Source of the DNA: an uncultured Bradyrhizobium sp.
Lineage (GTDB): Bacteria > Pseudomonadota > Alphaproteobacteria > Rhizobiales > Xanthobacteraceae
Assembly: GCF_947648125.1 (NCBI RefSeq)
Contig: NZ_CANSMR010000003.1
Coordinates: forward strand, 186,001-250,000
Reading direction: 5' to 3'
DNA: 64,000 nt
Positions within the stretch are counted from its first letter, which is position 1. Each line of letters begins with the position of its first letter. Positions 34,727-42,894 of this stretch are shown here, in pieces. The position numbers and the translations under genes were made by a program. The notes beneath the pieces are model-generated. The model saw nothing but the letters and a program-made list of their open reading frames with translations, did no database searches and had not been told where the DNA came from.

Positions 34727-36079
34727 ATGCGGTCGAACCTGGCGATCACCTATGGGCAGGACAGGCTGCCGCGCTACACCAGCTATCCCACGGCTCCGCA
34801 TTTTTCTGCGGAGGTCGGCGAGGCTGATTACCGGACATGGCTGAGGTCGGTTCCAGCCCGCCGGCCGGCCTCGATCTACCTGCATGTACCGTTTTGCCGG
34901 TCGATGTGCTGGTACTGCGGGTGCCACACCTCCATCACCAATCGCGACGAACCGGTCGCCATCTACGCCGCCGGCCTTCGCACCGAGGCGCACCTCGTTG
35001 CGGAAGCGATCGGCCAGCGACTGCCCGTCTCCCACATCCATTTCGGTGGCGGCACCCCGACGATCATGACGCCCGAAACCTTCGCCGATCTCGTCAGCGC
35101 GCTGCGTTACTCGTTCTTCGTGCAGCCCGACGCGGAGATCGCCGTCGAGATCGATCCGCGCACCCTGACCGAGCCGATGGCGGAGGCATTGGGCTACAGC
35201 GGCGTCAACCGCGCGAGCCTTGGCGTCCAGAGCTTCGATCCTGTCGTCCAGCACGCCATCAATCGGTCGCAGAGCCTTGAGCAGACCGCGGAAGCGGTCG
35301 AGCGGCTGCGCCATGCCGGCGTCGGCCGCATCAACTTCGACCTGCTCTACGGCCTGCCCGCTCAGACTGTCACTTCCTGCCTGGACACCATCGACAAATG
35401 CGTCGCGCTGCGGCCCGACCGGTTTTCCGTGTTCGGATACGCCCATATTCCTTCCTTCAAGAAGCACCAACGCATGATCGACGAGGACTTGCTGCCGGAT
35501 AGCCTCGAGCGGCATCGTCAGTCCGAGGCAATCGCGCAGGCGCTGACCGATGCCGGATACATCCGCATCGGCCTCGACCATTTCGCGCTCCCCGGCGACA
35601 ATCTGGCCATGGCAAAGCGCGAGGGCCGGCTGCGGCGTAACTTCCAGGGCTACACGGACGATTCTGCCGAGACTTTGATCGGTCTCGGCGCCAGCGCAAT
35701 CGGCCGCATGCCGCAGGGCTTCGTGCAGAATGCAGTCGCGACACGCGACTACCTGGCACGCATCGCCGAGGACCGGCTTGCCACCGTCAGGGGCTACATG
35801 CTGACGGAGGAGGACCGCTTTCGCGCTGACATCATCGAGCGCATCATGTGCGATATGGCCGTCGACTTGCCGCAAATATGCCACCAGCACCGCTGGGACC
35901 CGAGTTTGGCTGTCGTCGATCGGTCCCGGCTCGAGAGGCTGATCGCAGACGGCGCTGTGACGATGAGGGGCGACCGCCTCCTGATCAACGATGACGCAGA
36001 ATTCCTCGTCCGCAGCGTCGCCTCGGCATTCGACGTTCACCTCGGTCGCACCACGGCCCGGCATAGCCGAGCGGTCTAG
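34727..36079 (+). CDS. hemN: Oxygen-independent coproporphyrinogen III oxidase
   Basis: This radical SAM enzyme converts coproporphyrinogen III to protoporphyrinogen IX without O2, keeping haem synthesis going for the cbb3 oxidase and cytochromes. The 450-residue product has the HemN cluster motif C57-x3-C61-x2-C64 (followed by C66) in 'PFCRSMCWYCGCH', the glycine-rich 'HFGGGTPT' and 'SLGVQSFDP', and the C-terminal HemN domain (about 365-440). It lies 53 bp after fixK in the same direction. No separate FixK box was seen in the short gap. Confidence 0.96.
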   Translation: MRSNLAITYGQDRLPRYTSYPTAPHFSAEVGEADYRTWLRSVPARRPASIYLHVPFCRSMCWYCGCHTSITNRDEPVAIYAAGLRTEAHLVAEAIGQRLPVSHIHFGGGTPTIMTPETFADLVSALRYSFFVQPDAEIAVEIDPRTLTEPMAEALGYSGVNRASLGVQSFDPVVQHAINRSQSLEQTAEAVERLRHAGVGRINFDLLYGLPAQTVTSCLDTIDKCVALRPDRFSVFGYAHIPSFKKHQRMIDEDLLPDSLERHRQSEAIAQALTDAGYIRIGLDHFALPGDNLAMAKREGRLRRNFQGYTDDSAETLIGLGASAIGRMPQGFVQNAVATRDYLARIAEDRLATVRGYMLTEEDRFRADIIERIMCDMAVDLPQICHQHRWDPSLAVVDRSRLERLIADGAVTMRGDRLLINDDAEFLVRSVASAFDVHLGRTTARHSRAV

Positions 36080-36090
36080 GTTACGACCGT

Positions 36091-36105
36091 GGCGGGTTAC
36101 CCGCC
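36091..36105. terminator. Short hairpin between hemN and the opgC remnant
   Basis: GGCGGG-TTA-CCCGCC is a perfect 6-bp stem with a 3-base loop, 11 bp after the hemN stop. It has no clear T-run. It may serve as a simple bidirectional transcript end. Confidence 0.45.
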
Positions 36106-36108
36106 CCG

Positions 36109-36432
36109 TTAGAGCAGCTTTGGATGTTGTCTGCTTCGCTTGCTGATCCAGGTCGTGCATGCCGCAAGCAGAACAAGGACCGCGATCCCTGCAGCGCTTA
36201 CCACGAACTGCGCGGCGATGCTGTTGGACACTTCGAAGAGATAAAAGCCTGCCAGCAGTGATAGCACGACGGCCGCACAATAGGTCTCGAGCGAACACTC
36301 GCCGCAGCGAATTGCGCCGGTGAGGACGCCCCTGGCAAATCCGGGCCAATTCGGCGGCACGAACCTCGCCACGACGATAGCGATCGCCAGGAAATGCAGG
36401 AGCCGCAGTAGGTCCAGGTCCGTCTTGTACCC
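36109..36432 (-). pseudogene. C-terminal remnant of OpgC (osmoregulated periplasmic glucan) protein
   Basis: Only about 107 codons remain. In frame they read GYKTDLDLLRLLHFLAIAIVV and continue with 'ARFVPPNWPGF', 'CGECSLETYCAAVVLSLLAGFYL' (in part) and 'QFVVSAAGIAVLVLLAA', matching the last membrane helices of OpgC-type acyltransferase proteins. Going upstream, the frame loses similarity and hits a stop within 12 bp, next to the start of the old-yellow-enzyme remnant on the other strand. The rest of the gene (about 280 codons) is missing. This marks a recombination junction. Confidence 0.7.
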
Positions 36433-36575
36433 CTGGTGAGGTCATGCAGCTCCCGCCGCGGGAGGAAATCGTCATGGTAGCAGGGACACCTCCAATCCGC
36501 GCCAAGAAGGTGCGCTACTACGAGGATCGGCGGTTCTCCGAACGCGTCTTGCCGCCGCCAGATCCTGCGGCCTCC

Positions 36576-37404
36576 GCGGTGCACTCCGAGGGCGGCGCAA
36601 TCTTCGCGCAGCTTGCCCATTCCGGAGGGGTCTCGCATCCCGACTTTTTCGATGGCGAGCTGCCGCCCGCCCCGTCCGCGGTGAACCCTGGCCTGAGATC
36701 ATTCACGCCAGACGGTTTCAAGGACACGGTGACGCCGCGTGCCATGTCGGTTGAAGAGATCGCTTCGACCGTCGCGGACTATGGGGTAGCCGCGAAGAAC
36801 GCCCGCGAGGCCGGCTTCGATGGCGTGGAGCTGCATGCCGCAACCACCTATCTCCTGCCGGAATTCCTCAACAGCGCGCTGAACATCCGCGAAGACGGCT
36901 ATGGCGGCTCCGCGGCGAACCGAACTCGAATCGTCCTGGAAGTTCTCGACGCGCTCATCGCGGTCTGGGGACCAGGACGTGTTGGCATCAAGATCAGTCC
37001 GACGCTGGCCATCGGCGGCTTTGAGCTGACCGACAAGACGGTTGAGACCTATGACTACCTTGTTGGCCGCCTCAATGGGCTTCCGCTCTCTCACCTTTCA
37101 GGCAAGTAGACAAATCAATGACCTGTCGGGCACATCCGTCGTCGCCTTGCAGGACACGATCGACTACTACCGCGCCCGCTTCAAGGGCACGTTGATCGCG
37201 AACTCAGGCTTTGACCGCGACTCAGCCAACACCGCGATCGAGAGCAAGCAGGCCGATCTGATTTCCTTCGCCAAACCGTTCATCGGCAATCCCGATCTCG
37301 TACGACGATTTCGCGAGGACCTGCCGTTGGCAACCTCGTCCCCGGAGACCTACTACCAGGGCGGAGCGCAGGGATACGTCGACTACCCCACGGCTAGCAC
37401 CTGA
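36576..37404 (+). pseudogene. Truncated and frameshifted old yellow enzyme (NADH:flavin oxidoreductase) gene
   Basis: The first part (36576-37109 frame) reads 'AIFAQLAHSGGVSHPDFF', 'ELPPAPSAVNPGLRSFTPDGF', 'FDGVELHAATTYLLPEFLNSA' and 'DGYGGSAANRTRIVLEVLDAL', typical of OYE enzymes. After 'LVGRLNGLPLSHL' the similarity jumps frame (37110-37404) to 'TLIANSGFDRDSANTAIE', 'ADLISFAKPFIGNPDLVRRF' and 'YYQGGAQGYVDYPT', the usual OYE C-terminus. About 100 N-terminal codons are missing or scrambled; the stretch 36444-36575 is not recognisable OYE. Enzyme function is lost. Confidence 0.85.
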
Positions 37405-37733
37405 GTCAGTGATCGCTGACGCGAATGCATGAGCAATTGGAGTCGGCCCGCGGCGAGCAGTTGAGATGAAAGAGCTTGGGCATGGCCAAGGCCCCTGTCA
37501 GCCTAGCGCCTTCACGGCTTGCTGATGCTGGTTGAGGAAATTGACCGCGGATGTGGTCGGTGCACCCGTCGGTCGTTCTTGTTTCGAACGGGCTTCGTTG
37601 CGACCGCAAATGTGAGAAGATAATCTCGGCACGTTGTACGAAGCGGTCTTGGTGTTCCCAAAGATTCCGGACCCATGGAGACACCGCTTAAAATAGTGTA
37701 AGTTCCGAAACGGATCGCGGGGGAGCCAGTCCA
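37405..37733. other. Gap before the FAD-protein operon, no gene supported
   Basis: This 329-bp stretch separates the OYE remnant from the operon. Reading frames here look like noise. A purine-rich ribosome-binding sequence (GGGGGAG) lies about 10 bases before the ATG at 37734, and the AT-rich TTAAAATAGTGTAAG near 37688-37702 could belong to a promoter. No FixK box is present. Confidence 0.5.
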
Positions 37734-39803
37734 ATGGGGGCCGATACCGAATTGCGACCGGTCAAGGTTGCCGTGCTGGGCGGAGGTGTGGCCGGACTGG
37801 CAGCTGCTTTCGAGCTGTCCGACCCCAGGCATGGGGGGCGTTTCCAAGTCACGCTGCACCAGCTCGGCTGGCGGCTTGGTGGCAAATGCGCGAGCGGGCG
37901 CGATCTTGATACCGCGCGGCGCACCAAGGAGCATGGGCCACATATTTTCTTCGGCTTCTACGACAACGCTTTCGCCATGCTTCGCGAAGCCTACACGGCA
38001 CTCGCGGCGGACTCCGCGCGGGTATTTCCGACCATCGAGGATGCGTTGGTCGCCCATAACAGCCTGGCCACGATGGAACAGCAGGACGACGGCTCCTGGC
38101 TGCCCTGGGTGATCGACCTCCCCACCTTGCCCGGCCGACCCGGCGATAGCTTGCCCCGGCCCCAGGCGCAGGCGCTCGACGCGCTGATGGGCATCATCGA
38201 GCGAAACACCACCCGGCTGGCCGCGCAGCAAGCGCCAAGCCCCGATGCGCTCCACGCCAACGCCTTGATCGTCTCGACGCTGGCCGAGGTGAAGCAGAGG
38301 GCAAACGCACTGATCAAGGCCAGCCCGGAAGGACGCGAGGCCGTCACCGCGCCCTTCGTTCAAAGTCTTAAGCGACTGCAGACTGCCATTCAGGCGGCAA
38401 GGCCGAGGCCGGGGCTCGCTGGCCAATCGGTCTCGTGGCGCCGGCTGAAGATACTGGCGGACCTCGCCGTTGCCACCGCCCTGGGCATGGCCATTGACGA
38501 CCTGATCTGGCCCACGCGCCAGTCGGTCGCCGCGGCCAACGAGATCGAATATCGCGCCTGGCTGCTGCGGCACGGCGCAGCATCTGAGACTGCCAACTCG
38601 GCGATCGTCCGGGCGATGTACGACACTGTGTTCGCCTATCCTGACGGGGACGTCGCTGCGCCCGGCAATGTCGAGGCTGGTTCGGCGGTTCTCACCCAAA
38701 AGGGGCTGATCTCCTATCGCGGCGCGCCTAGCTACAAGATGCGCACGGGCACCGGCGATGTTACTGCCGCGCCGCTTTATCAGGTGCTTGTCCAGCGCGG
38801 CGTCACCGTGAACTTTTTTCATCGCGTCGATGAGCTGATCCCGGCCGCCGACGGCACCATCGAGAGCATTCGCATCGGCGTTCAAGCGACCCCGAAGCCG
38901 GGCGGATATCAGCCGCTTATTAACGTAAAAGGCGTGCCCGCCTGGCCAGACCGACCGCTTTATGACCAGCTCGTCCAGGGCGACGCGCTGCGGGACGGCC
39001 ACATCGACCTTGAATCGTTCTGGACGCCCTGGGTGGACCCCGCACCGCCGATCGTTCTGTCCCGCTCGGCCGGGGATTTCGATGCAGTCGTGCTCGCAAT
39101 TCCGGTCGGAGCACTTGGCCAACTCACCACGAAACTCACCCGGCCCAGCTGGCTTGCGATGCTAGCCGGCTCAAGCACCGTGCGGACGCAGAGCGTGCAG
39201 GTATGGCTGGACCGCGACACCGGCTGGAGTTCGGGCGTCGCGCCGGTCGTCACCGGCTACGACCGCGCCGCGATCGATACCTGGCTTGATGCGAGCGAGG
39301 TGATCCCGTTCGAGGACTGGCCCGCGCCTGCGCCGCTTCACATGGCCATTCTGTGCGGCCCACTGGTGCAACTGGGCGCCGCGCCGCCCCCCACCGATCA
39401 CGCTTTTCCCGGCGCCGAGGCAGCGGTCGTGGCCAATGCCGGTCAGCAATTCCTCAACGCCGCGACGCCGCTCTGGCCCGCGCTCACCAGCGCCAACGGC
39501 TTCGACTGGTCGGCGCTCACTGCCCCCGCCACCAGCTCCGGCCCACTCCGTTTTCAATCGCAATACTGGGTGGCGGCAATCAATCCGGGTGATCGCTATG
39601 TGCTGACGCTGGTCGGCTCAAGCAAGACGCGGTTGCAGCCGGATGCCAGCGGCTACGCCAACCTCTACCTTGCCGGCGACTGGACCGATTATGGGCTAAA
39701 TCTCGGCTGCTTCGAGGGCGCGGTCATGTCCGGGCTGTTGGCGGCAAACGCCATCACCGGCGATCCGCGTCCGATCCTGCGCAACCCGTTCGACGAGAGC
39801 TGA
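37734..39803 (+). CDS. FAD-dependent phytoene-desaturase/amine-oxidase-like protein, copy 1
   Basis: The 689-residue product has an N-terminal dinucleotide motif 'VAVLGGGVAGLAAAFEL', the follow-on 'GWRLGGKCASGRD' and 'EHGPHIFFGFYDNAFAML', and the C-terminal FAD motif 'NLYLAGDWTDYGLNLGCFEGAV'. This order is that of phytoene/zeta-carotene desaturase and flavin amine oxidase families. It is about 200 residues longer than usual, with the extra length in the middle. No signal or membrane segment is seen. The next gene begins 2 bp after its stop. The substrate is unknown; a hydrophobic or isoprenoid-like substrate is an inference from the fold. Confidence 0.8.
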   Translation: MGADTELRPVKVAVLGGGVAGLAAAFELSDPRHGGRFQVTLHQLGWRLGGKCASGRDLDTARRTKEHGPHIFFGFYDNAFAMLREAYTALAADSARVFPTIEDALVAHNSLATMEQQDDGSWLPWVIDLPTLPGRPGDSLPRPQAQALDALMGIIERNTTRLAAQQAPSPDALHANALIVSTLAEVKQRANALIKASPEGREAVTAPFVQSLKRLQTAIQAARPRPGLAGQSVSWRRLKILADLAVATALGMAIDDLIWPTRQSVAAANEIEYRAWLLRHGAASETANSAIVRAMYDTVFAYPDGDVAAPGNVEAGSAVLTQKGLISYRGAPSYKMRTGTGDVTAAPLYQVLVQRGVTVNFFHRVDELIPAADGTIESIRIGVQATPKPGGYQPLINVKGVPAWPDRPLYDQLVQGDALRDGHIDLESFWTPWVDPAPPIVLSRSAGDFDAVVLAIPVGALGQLTTKLTRPSWLAMLAGSSTVRTQSVQVWLDRDTGWSSGVAPVVTGYDRAAIDTWLDASEVIPFEDWPAPAPLHMAILCGPLVQLGAAPPPTDHAFPGAEAAVVANAGQQFLNAATPLWPALTSANGFDWSALTAPATSSGPLRFQSQYWVAAINPGDRYVLTLVGSSKTRLQPDASGYANLYLAGDWTDYGLNLGCFEGAVMSGLLAANAITGDPRPILRNPFDES

Positions 39804-39805
39804 CC

Positions 39806-40768
39806 ATGCCCGACCCACAGCCGGCAGGCGCGCTGCCCGCCTATGTCGATTATCCGAGCGTCCAGACACTGCCCGGGCCGATCGCCTTTACCAACGTACG
39901 AATGTCCGCGTTCTACCTGGCAGCCGACGGCAAGACGTTGCAGGCGCTGTGCGACCGTCTGATCGCCGTACCCAGCGGCGGGCGGGTGCAGTTCACACCG
40001 ATGCCCAGCGTCATCATGAGCTTCACCGAATTCCCACATTCGGTCTTCGTCAATTACGCCAATCGCGGCGTCGCGACCGAGCGCGAGCTTTCGTTCGGCA
40101 TCCCCGGCATCTTCACGCGCTTCGATGGGCCAATTCCGGTCGAGATCGGCTTCGCCCTGTTCATGCCTTTCCTGTTCCTTGACAATCCAGTGGCGCTGAT
40201 GACGGGGCGGGAAAATTACGGTTTCTTCAAACAGACTGGACAGATCCGTCTGCCAGACGATCCTGGTAGCGTCGGGTTTTCTGCCGAAGTTTATGGCTGC
40301 GCCAGCTTCAGCCCGACCGCGAATTGGAGCCCGCAGTGCCTCATCACCTTGCGGCGCGTGGCCGGGGCAGCGCCCCACCCGGCGCTCGGCCTGCCCTGGC
40401 ATGACCCGATGGCGGCCGCGCGCAACCTCGCCGCGGCGATGCAAGCTGCGGCCAGCGGCGCAACAATCGCGCCAGCCGCGTTCGCCGATTTTCTCACCGG
40501 CAGCCTGCCGCAGATTTTCCTCAAGCAGTTTCGCGACATCGCCGACGGCACGCGCGCCTGCTACCAGGCCGTCACGCTGGCCCGCTACAACGTCACCAAG
40601 CTGATCAACGTCAGTGTCGAAGATCAGTATGCGATCGACCTTAAGGCGCTCGACAGCACGCCCGTCGCCGCCGCGCTCGGGCTCGTGCCGGCGACCGAGA
40701 CTGGTCTTGGATTGCGGGTCGAGATGGACATGCAACTGGAAAACGGCAAAGTGCTATGGCAGGCATAG
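39806..40768 (+). CDS. Acetoacetate-decarboxylase-like protein
   Basis: The 320-residue product resembles the acetoacetate decarboxylase superfamily. The key segment 'GRENYGFFKQTG' (about 134-145) corresponds to the active-site motif GREYxGxPKK of the family, keeping R135, E136 and the Schiff-base lysine at K142, but with F in place of the proline before it. The approach 'EIGFALFMPFLFLDNPVALM' is also family-like. True decarboxylases are about 240-270 residues, so this one is longer. It is sandwiched between two paralogous FAD proteins and overlaps the second by 13 bp. The activity is unknown. Confidence 0.75.
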   Translation: MPDPQPAGALPAYVDYPSVQTLPGPIAFTNVRMSAFYLAADGKTLQALCDRLIAVPSGGRVQFTPMPSVIMSFTEFPHSVFVNYANRGVATERELSFGIPGIFTRFDGPIPVEIGFALFMPFLFLDNPVALMTGRENYGFFKQTGQIRLPDDPGSVGFSAEVYGCASFSPTANWSPQCLITLRRVAGAAPHPALGLPWHDPMAAARNLAAAMQAAASGATIAPAAFADFLTGSLPQIFLKQFRDIADGTRACYQAVTLARYNVTKLINVSVEDQYAIDLKALDSTPVAAALGLVPATETGLGLRVEMDMQLENGKVLWQA

Positions 40769-42861
40769 GCGCTCCGGCGACGCGGCAAAAAATCGCCATC
40801 GTTGGCGGCGGCATGGGCGCGCTCACCGCCGCCTATTGGCTGACCGATCCCAGTCTCGGCGGACGCTACGACGTCACGGTCTACACGATGGGCTGGCGGC
40901 TCGGCGGCAAGGGCGCCAGTGGCCGCAACCAGAATCGCAACGGCCGCATCGAAGAGCACGGACTGCATATCTGGTTCGGCACCTATCACAACGCGATCGC
41001 GCTGATGCGGAGCTGCTACGCCGAGCTCGGGCGTCCGCCGGATGCGCCGCTGGCGACGTTCGATGACGCGTTCAAGCCGCAACGACGCCTCGTGCTGCTG
41101 GAGGAGATCGAAGGAGAGTGCCACCCCTGGACTATCGATAGTCCCGACCTGCCTTTGATCGACGACCTCACCGTGCTCGGCCTGCTGCGCAAGCTGATCG
41201 GCTGGTTGAGCGGGCACGTCGCCGGCATCCCCGGGTTCGAGCAACTGCGCGTCGCCGATTTCGCCAAGACCGCGCACCCCAAGGAAGCTGCGGCGATCGC
41301 AGCGATGGCCGGGCCCGGCGGGGTGACAAACCAAACGGCGCAGCACTTGATGGATTTTACAAAAGGCCAGATCCAATTCCTCGAGCCGGGGACGGAAGAC
41401 GCCAGCCGTCAGGCAGGGGTGCTCTCGGGCGCAATGCGGCTTGTCGCCCGCATGTTGTTCCCTTTGCTGGAGCCAGAGCTGCCAAAGGATGACGCAGCAC
41501 GGCGGCTCTGGATTCTCGCCTATCTCGGCATCACCTTCGCCCGCGGCATGCTCGACGATCAGCTGTACGAAAAAGGCTTCGACGCGGTCGAAAACATCGA
41601 GATGCGTGACTGGCTTGCCAAGCACACCTCGTTCGACCAGCCCGGCGATTCACCTCTCGCCGACAAGCTCGCTTTCTTCTCGGCTTGCCTGCAAGCCTTC
41701 TACGACGCGTCGTTCTCCTATGTCGACGGCGATGCGACAAAGCCGAACGCCGCTGCCAGCGTGGCGTTGCGCTGCATTCTACGCATCGCGTTCGACTATG
41801 TCGGGCCGATCATCCTGGAGATGCAGGCCGGAATGGGCGACACCGTCTTCACCCCGCTCTATCTCGTACTCAAACAGCGTAACGTGCGCTTCGCCTTTTT
41901 CCACCGCCTCACCAATCTGCAACTCGATGCCGGCCGCAAATCGATCGCCGGCATGACGTTCAGCCGCCAGGTCCAGATCCCCGACGCCACCGCGTACAAA
42001 CCGCTGATCACCGTCAACGATCTCCTCTGTTGGCCCTCCGCGCCGCTGTTCGGGCAAATCACCGACGGAGCCGCGCTGAGCGCATCAGGCGCCAATATCG
42101 AGCATTGGAACAGCGGCTGGACCGACACCGGCGGAGCGTTTTCTCTCGCGCGTGGCCTCGATTTCGACCATGTCGTGCTTGGCATCTCGTATGACATCCT
42201 GCCGGACGTGACGCACGAACTCGGCACCAATCCCCGCTGGAAGGCCATGATTGGCGGGCTCGATAGCGCCGATACCCAGGCCGCCCAGCTGTGGTTCGCC
42301 GCCGACCGCGCCCAGCTCGGCATGGATGCAACGCCGGAAATTTTCGGCGGCTATTTTGAGCCATGGTCGAGCCTCGTCGACTTCTCTCACCTGCTGCCGC
42401 GCGAAGCATGGCCCGCAGGTAACGCGCCGCGCTACCTGAACTATACCTGCGGTCCGCTGGCCAAACAGGCGACGCCCGGTGACGACGCGGTCTATGTCAG
42501 GCTGCGCGATTTCCTCAACACCCGCGCAGCGCCGCTCTGGCCGAACGCCGTCGACGAAGCGGGTTTCAAATACGATCTCCTCTACGCCGACCCCGCGCTG
42601 AGCGGTGAGGACCGGCTCAAGGCGCAGTACTGGCGCGCCAATACCGACCCGACCGAGCGCTACGTGATCGCCAAGGCGAACACCGCCTCAGTTCGCTTGC
42701 AGCCCGGTCAAACCGGTTTCGACAATCTTTCGATCGCCGGCGAGTGGGCCGATTCCGGCGTCAATATCTCGAGCATCGAGGCAACGGTGATCACCGGGAT
42801 GCGCGTCTCCCGCGCGCTGACTGGCCAGCCCCAGCGCATCGCCGGCGAGAAAGACCTCTGA
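40756..42861 (+). CDS. FAD-dependent phytoene-desaturase/amine-oxidase-like protein, copy 2
   Basis: The 701-residue product is a paralogue of the protein at 37734. It has 'IAIVGGGMGALTAAYWL', 'GWRLGGKGASGRN', 'EHGLHIWFGTYHNAIALMR' and the C-terminal 'NLSIAGEWADSGVNISSIEATVITG'. The shared N-terminal words GWRLGGK-ASGR and EHG-HI-FG-Y-NA are nearly identical between copies, while the middles have diverged. In the C-terminal motif GDW has become GEW and the usual EGAV is EATV, so FAD contacts or role may differ. It overlaps the decarboxylase-like gene by 13 bp (translational coupling) and ends 33 bp from the convergent cyclase gene. Confidence 0.8.
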   Translation: MAGIGAPATRQKIAIVGGGMGALTAAYWLTDPSLGGRYDVTVYTMGWRLGGKGASGRNQNRNGRIEEHGLHIWFGTYHNAIALMRSCYAELGRPPDAPLATFDDAFKPQRRLVLLEEIEGECHPWTIDSPDLPLIDDLTVLGLLRKLIGWLSGHVAGIPGFEQLRVADFAKTAHPKEAAAIAAMAGPGGVTNQTAQHLMDFTKGQIQFLEPGTEDASRQAGVLSGAMRLVARMLFPLLEPELPKDDAARRLWILAYLGITFARGMLDDQLYEKGFDAVENIEMRDWLAKHTSFDQPGDSPLADKLAFFSACLQAFYDASFSYVDGDATKPNAAASVALRCILRIAFDYVGPIILEMQAGMGDTVFTPLYLVLKQRNVRFAFFHRLTNLQLDAGRKSIAGMTFSRQVQIPDATAYKPLITVNDLLCWPSAPLFGQITDGAALSASGANIEHWNSGWTDTGGAFSLARGLDFDHVVLGISYDILPDVTHELGTNPRWKAMIGGLDSADTQAAQLWFAADRAQLGMDATPEIFGGYFEPWSSLVDFSHLLPREAWPAGNAPRYLNYTCGPLAKQATPGDDAVYVRLRDFLNTRAAPLWPNAVDEAGFKYDLLYADPALSGEDRLKAQYWRANTDPTERYVIAKANTASVRLQPGQTGFDNLSIAGEWADSGVNISSIEATVITGMRVSRALTGQPQRIAGEKDL

Positions 42862-42894
42862 TTTCGGCGTGGACAGCGGTGTCTCCCCGTCCGA

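Noticed and set aside
34538-36505. A 655-codon leftward open frame opposite hemN and fixK
   Set aside because: It is a composition-driven shadow. Only its downstream neighbour in another frame (the opgC tail) has real similarity.
36444-36575. A MerR-like N-terminus (KKVRYYEDRR) before the OYE remnant
   Set aside because: The match is only about ten residues and no helix-turn-helix context follows, so it may be chance.
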